NCBI GenBank assembly: GCA_022539475.1
Contig: VCMS01000508.1
Coordinates: 1 to 21,648 of the forward strand
Direction of reading: 5' to 3'
Length of the DNA stretch: 21,648 bases
Origin: Gracilaria domingensis
Taxonomy: Eukaryota; Rhodophyta; Florideophyceae; Gracilariales; Gracilariaceae
The first letter of the stretch is position 1. The number at the start of each line of letters is the position of its first letter. The position numbers and the translations under genes are program-made. A model generated the notes under the pieces. That model had not been told where the DNA came from and ran no database searches. It saw only the letters and a program-made list of their open reading frames with translations. Shown in pieces: positions 16,981-21,648 of the stretch.

Positions 16981-18719
16981 ACGAATAATTCACAAACATA
17001 ATTCAGCTTGTCGTTGAAATACGCGGATCAAGCGCCATAGCAGGAGAAGAAAGGCCTCAAGGGTTCAAGAGGGGGCCTCTCTCAGTCGGTGCCGAAGTCA
17101 CCTGGCTCGCACGGTACTTTGTGCCGTATCGAGTTGATGCTCGCTCAATAACTAGAATGCTAAGTACATCACAGGATTGGGATGTCGTGAATGCGAAAGA
17201 TTTGAAAGATGAAGGCGTCAAATCTTCGGCGCTTCGTTTGCATTGTGCGTCCAAAGGTTCTCATGCCAAATTGGAAATCATGAACACGGTCTGATAAAAA
17301 GCAGTCAAATGCTCCCGGCCTCCCTTCTAAACGCTACAGTAATTTTTCTGGAGTCTGTTTCTTTCGTCTATGCCCTGAGGCATTTCTGTCCTACTTTTCG
17401 ATGAGCCTTAGTGGGGGTAATTCGCTCATCCCTGTGGTATGTGTATCTATCTCTTTGCACTGCGGATTGTCCATGATATCATGATCCGATTATGTCAGTA
17501 TTTATATTGGAGTAGGCTTCAACCTTTGAGGCCACAAGGAATGACTGTAGAATGGTAACAAGCTTTTGGTCAACATGAAATCTGCTCGTACACGAAATTG
17601 ACTGGAGGACTGGCCGTCTTCATCAACGAACCTGTTTGGCGTCGAGCTCGATGAAGGGAGTTCATGTGGCGCAGCTCGGAGAGATATGATGGTTTCCCTG
17701 CTGCTCTGTGCCTGTAACACTATGTGAAGAGCTGATTGAGATATATTGTCCCCCTTAATATCTGCTACTTCTTCTGACCCGGCTTGAACTGTCTGCAATG
17801 GTTCTTCTGAGAGGACAAGGAGCTTTCACCAAATGCTGTCTTGCTTCTTAGATGCGTTCCAAGCCGGCGTCTTGCCTCAACGGTTAATTTTTTTGGCCGC
17901 TCTTGCAGGAATCTTTTCTGGTCATCGATGTCACATATGCTACTACGATGTGACGGCACCGGTTTTTTTTGTGTTGGCTCCTGTTCGTGTGCGCATTCTC
18001 CTTCTCAGATATTTTTTCGTATGCTTCCATCCAAGCATGCGCTGGATTATTTTTCGCGTGTCTGATTGGGAAAGAACATGGATTTTCTCAACAATGCTAA
18101 CGAGTTTTTGACTGCGAGCGTGTTTCGCAGTCTCTCTCTCTGAGCAATGACGGTAACAGCCGCGCGAGAACTTGTTCTATGCCTTCTGCATGGTTTACAA
18201 ACAATGTGACGCACACTCCCGAGGAATCATAGGTCGTGCTTTTGGAGGATGGAGAACCTGCACTCGTGGGCTTAGTACCGAAATAATCCTGGATAATTGT
18301 TGCACGCACCCTAAAAGCACCCTCTGGTCGCTGAAAGCAGGCTTAGCGGCTAAGGAGTACTGGAGTCGATTAATGGAAAACACAGTTTGAAGGTAAGATG
18401 CGGCCCAACATCAAGATGTACGCTGTGGAGGAAGAGGAGTGTTCCAGCCATACTTGGTAACGTGCGTCGCTCTTGTGGCACGCTTACAATGGATTCTCGA
18501 CGCCCAAAGCGCGCAGTTGTCACACCACTGTTTTGCATTTATATGCCACCTCTAAGCACTTCACAGGGGATATGAATTGTCGTTTTGAGTTGACCAGTCC
18601 CAAAATGCGTGCAGGTGGGTATCAAATCCAAGCGCAGCTGACCAGTCCGGTACATGCGACGTTACATGGCCGTAGCGTCTACGACTTATCGGGAAGCAGA
18701 GGTAGCTGGCCGATGTGAG
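16981..18719. other. Non-coding flank with short open frames
   Basis: Open but unassigned stretches occur on the plus strand at 16989..17294 (no ATG near its start) and on the minus strand at 17502..17798, 17765..17959 and 18097..18309. The minus-strand frames lie close together in different phases and could be pieces of one decayed protein-coding relic, but no conserved motif is visible. A 12-bp palindrome CATGATATCATG sits at 17472..17483. Confidence 0.35.
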
Positions 18720-19080
18720 CAGGCTTATACGGCGTAGTGCTTAATTATTTCGTCAGGCCAAGAACGAACTGGCTTTGCTGGCTTGTGCTCTCCGCAGCAA
18801 AGTGACTAGGGGACAGTTGCTCGCGAGCGTGTTATACCTCTTAGAGAGCAGAGAGCCAATCAATGTGTTTCTGCGAATGGGATGGTTTTGATGGCGAGGA
18901 TACTGTTTGGAGATAGTTGTTATATTCTTCTGCATGTCGGGGGTATTTTCTGTGAACCCAACCTGTGTGTTCTAGTATATATGTGAATACGTGTTCTAGT
19001 TGTGTCAGGTGGAGGGACTTCGTTCCACAGCATATGATAGGGAGCTATCGCGCTGGTATTAATAATCACTCAGATAGCGA
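18720..19080. other. Flank without visible features
   Basis: Short frames only (up to about 60 codons). I see nothing supportable in this stretch. Confidence 0.5.
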
Positions 19081-19090
19081 TGATCAATCG

Positions 19091-19390
19091 GGGATATACT
19101 GTATTTGATTTATTAGAGGCGCATATGCGTCTTTTCTTTTAGAGCTCCTTACTAATCGTGGCTCCACGCGTCCGCCGCCGAGAGAGTTACGGGATCCACG
19201 GTGTTTAGGCAGGTTATCTGTCTTTAACAAGGTCTCTTCTTCGAGCTAAGTACTTTAGTAGAAGAGCTTGTTCTCGAATGAACGGGACTTTAACGAAGGA
19301 ATGCAGAAAGCGCGCAGGAGACAAGTAAGACTATGCATGTCCTAACACTATTAGTATTGTGGCTGTATCTGTCTCTTCTCTATGTATCCG
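19091..19390. repeat. Degenerate direct repeat, copy 1
   Basis: Shares an ordered series of words with 20780..21070: GATATACT, TGATTTATT, GGCGCATATGCGTC (GGCGTATATGTGCGTC in copy 2), TTTTAGAGCT, ACTAATCGTGGCTC (ACTAATCATGGCTC), then weaker matches including CGAGAG, TATTGT and TGTCTC/GGTCTC. The order and orientation are kept over about 300 bp with indels, so the two are diverged copies of one repeat. Confidence 0.6.
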
Positions 19391-20580
19391 AGACCGCGTA
19401 CGCAGCCGAGAGGACTCGAGGCGGTGTGTGTAGCCCGGTCCTAGTCCTCTCGTTCGCGCACATGCAAGGCCATAACGGCTAAGCTGCGGAAGGGGTTGTC
19501 TCGACCACCTATGTTGTCTGTCCACTGAAGGCACGCTGTCACGTCAAATGTCTCCACAGTAGAACAAGACCGCCGGCGTACGAGGGTAGCGAAAGGGCCT
19601 CGTTGTGCGCCGCGTAACTCTAGGCTCCTGAAGGAGCCAGAAGGGAGCCGCGCAGTCGACAGACTTTTTTTCGACAGTTGCAACTGCTCCGTCCAACTGG
19701 CTGCTGGAATTGAACTCGAAGTCTGTTGAATGTTGGCTTTAGTGGAGGATCTACTTACTGGTTCACCGATGGGAGCCTACACGTGATTGCCCCTGCACTT
19801 TGGTGAGGGTGGCAGGTGAGTGGGACAAATTGTGAGGAACCCGAGTACTCTGGTAATGGGAGCTTCTGCGGAGGAAGATAGCACTGGTGCTTGGGTACAT
19901 GGACTCGTTGGGAGAAGTATTCGTCGGCAATTCTGATAGTTCTTATTTTTGTATATTTATATCTTTTGTTATTTTTTTTTTGGGCCTGTGGATGAAGATG
20001 GGGTCTGGATTTCTTGTTATTGAATTTTTTTTTCGCTGTTTGACATTCGTCTTCTGCGATACTGTTCTAGCAGCATTGCGGCGTCTGATGCAGAGTGGAT
20101 CTGGTGGTTTTGTCACAGAGAGACTGGCGTCTGTTGTTCATGTGGCACCCACTGTCCTAGGCAGAGGCCAGAGCGGTTTGCTTACCGGCTCTGGGCAAGG
20201 AGTTTGGTTCTGTATCTTAGACCGATGTAAATAGCCGAATAGGCGTTCTGGACACTTTGTAACACAGGTGTTCATATCCGGTCTCTTGGTTTCACACATT
20301 CGGAGTTTCGACATGGCTCGCAAAAGGCGCGCATAGTAACCAGGTGACTGAGTGCAATCATTGGGTTGATAATCGTCTCTGAGTGGTCTACGTGGTTACT
20401 TCGTCTCTTACTCCAAGCAGACGGTGGCATTGAGTATTCAAGTTTCTTCTTCAACAATCGTTCGTTACGACTCAACTGTATTTTGGTGGCACTCTGGGCC
20501 TTGTCCAAGCCGAGGCGCTTTCCGTGAAACATTCTTGCACGCAAGGAATAATTTGAACAATGTTGTCACAAGAGAAATGT
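19391..20580. other. DNA between the two degenerate repeat copies
   Basis: No frame above about 115 codons. T-rich runs lie near 19972..19981 and 20026..20034. If the flanking repeats are old LTRs this would be the decayed internal region, but no RT or integrase motif is visible. Confidence 0.35.
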
Positions 20581-20729
20581 CTTTGGTGTGCTGTGATTGT
20601 ACGCGATGTGAGAATCGATTCATGGATTGAATCTCGTATGGTGGGTTCCCTCTTTGTGTGTATCTTTGACACTGGGGCCAGAAGTGTCGTGAGATTGTGT
20701 TCGTGTGGCAGTGGGATGCCGTCAAACTG
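20574..20729 (+). pseudogene. Possible relic of a retroelement aspartic protease
   Basis: A plus-strand frame, open from just after a TGA at about 20556 to a TGA at 20727..20729, contains VCIFDTGARSVVRL. The DTGA context with hydrophobic residues before and after resembles the active-site loop of retroelement proteases. It is short, isolated and without the second half of the fold, so chance is a serious alternative. Its place just inside the right copy of the degenerate repeat is suggestive only. Confidence 0.2.
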
Positions 20730-20779
20730 AGCATTAGGATAGGGTATAGCTATATCTCGTCTCGAGAGATACATATCAC

Positions 20780-21070
20780 GGAGATATACTCGAACTTAAG
20801 AGTGATTGCTGATTTATTTAAGCAGGCGTATATGTGCGTCTAGTTTTTAGAGCTGCCCTGTAACTAATCATGGCTCAGCGCGGGAGATACGTGCGGTTTG
20901 AGGATTTAGATATCTCGAGAGTAACTTAAGTTTAGAGAGCTGAGTTCTCCGATGAAGCGCGTTACGAAAGATCAGACTGCATCAAGTAACTATCCTCTCT
21001 CACAGACTTATACTATTGTTTGTATCGGTCTCTGACGACCAGCGCGACGCAGCCCCAAGCCGGGGCGTTG
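20780..21070. repeat. Degenerate direct repeat, copy 2
   Basis: Partner of 19091..19390, about 1.7 kb away in the same orientation. The best-kept part is 20810..20880 (TGATTTATT, GGCGTATATGTGCGTC, TTTTTAGAGCT, ACTAATCATGGCTC). It may be an LTR of an old short element or simply a dispersed repeat. Confidence 0.6.
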
Positions 21071-21648
21071 ATATGTGGGACTGCTTTTCCGAGGGCCGCC
21101 ACTGTGCTGCCCTTCGGGTTTATTCTCCAGTAGAACATGCGCCGGCCAGGGCTGCCGGGACACGCTGGGGCCTCGTTGGTCAGGAACTTAGCTTCCATGA
21201 GAGAGAGAAGGACCGCGGTCCCGACAGCACTTCGACAGTTTCCTACGCCTCAAAACTGTTTGGAATTGTAGCTCGATTATCGTTACGCATTTCGGGAGCA
21301 ACATGTAGATTCCCGAAATCCCATTCATCCAATAGAGATGTAACCGTGATTGTCTACATCCGAGTCGCTCGCTTTGCACGGTGAGAAATCCCGGCATTGC
21401 GGTTGAATCCGACGTTATGCAATCTTTTGCCGCACGACGAATGACTCTCCCTTCAAGAATTGGTTCTGAGAAGCAAAACCAGTCGCAGATCGATTTGTTT
21501 GAAATGACACCAAATGAAGACAAGCTATTGCTGAAAGCCTCCCAAAGTCCCCGATCTGCGTGAGCAGAATGTTGTGGGTGCAGTTTTTACAAATGAGAAG
21601 AAGGATTTAAGCATTGTCGCTGCGCGCGCGCGAGTTCTGGCTACGCGC
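21071..21648. other. Right end of window, no supported gene
   Basis: Short frames on both strands (up to 122 codons) without recognisable domains, and a (GC)n tract at 21622..21632. A gene continuing beyond the window cannot be excluded. Confidence 0.5.

Noticed and set aside
16989..17294. 101-codon open plus frame with protein-like content
   Set aside because: No start codon near its beginning and no recognisable motif; several frames of this length are expected by chance in the flank.
19690..19725. Possible tRNA T-arm on the minus strand (GAGTTCAATTCC)
   Set aside because: The bases beside the loop do not pair as a T-stem and no acceptor or anticodon arm could be found.

Overview
ORGANISM AND MAIN CONTENT. 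This is eukaryotic DNA dominated by one complete Ty3/gypsy-type LTR retrotransposon of the chromovirus kind (about 5..10998, 10,994 bp, coded on the minus strand), followed by about 10.6 kb of mostly non-coding flank. There are no bacterial operons or Shine-Dalgarno-spaced genes. The lineage cannot be fixed from sequence alone. A CpG-rich gypsy element in a repeat-rich flank would fit, for example, an oomycete or a red alga, but that is a guess. LAYOUT OF THE ELEMENT, read in its own (minus) direction. 5' LTR (10998..10458); 1-nt gap and primer binding site matching the 3' end of a tRNA-Tyr-like tRNA (10456..10438); short leader; gag (10382..8184, 732 aa); pol (8166..3823, 1447 aa: protease, reverse transcriptase, RNase H, integrase, chromodomain) in the -1 frame relative to gag; then a long 3' region; a polypurine tract (559..546); and the 3' LTR (545..5). 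The two 541-bp LTRs differ at only four positions, and CACC flanks both ends, consistent with a 4-5 bp target-site duplication. Both main ORFs are unbroken, so the element looks young and possibly still active. THE UNUSUAL PART. The 3' region carries a third long ORF on the opposite (plus) strand, 1415..3754, 779 aa from its first ATG. It runs tail-to-tail against pol with 68 bp between the stops. It has a folded-looking N-terminal half, a helical middle, an Ala/Gly/Pro-rich linker and an Arg-Gly-rich tail, and I do not recognise it. With its own TATA-like box (1377), a possible AATAAA (3887) and about 870 bp of GC-rich upstream sequence, it looks like an accessory gene carried antisense by the element. 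The hexamer CGTACG occurs about 35 times in the element and twice in the flank. RIGHT FLANK (11004..21648). I see no convincing intact gene. It holds a short coding-like stretch at the insertion site, an AT-rich stretch (about 29% GC over 11161..11580), two related 70-bp palindromes (12015..12086 and 12243..12310), a GC-rich island (about 64% over 14701..15300), (CG)n tracts, small palindromes, and a diverged direct-repeat pair (about 19090 and 20780) with a possible protease-like remnant beside it.
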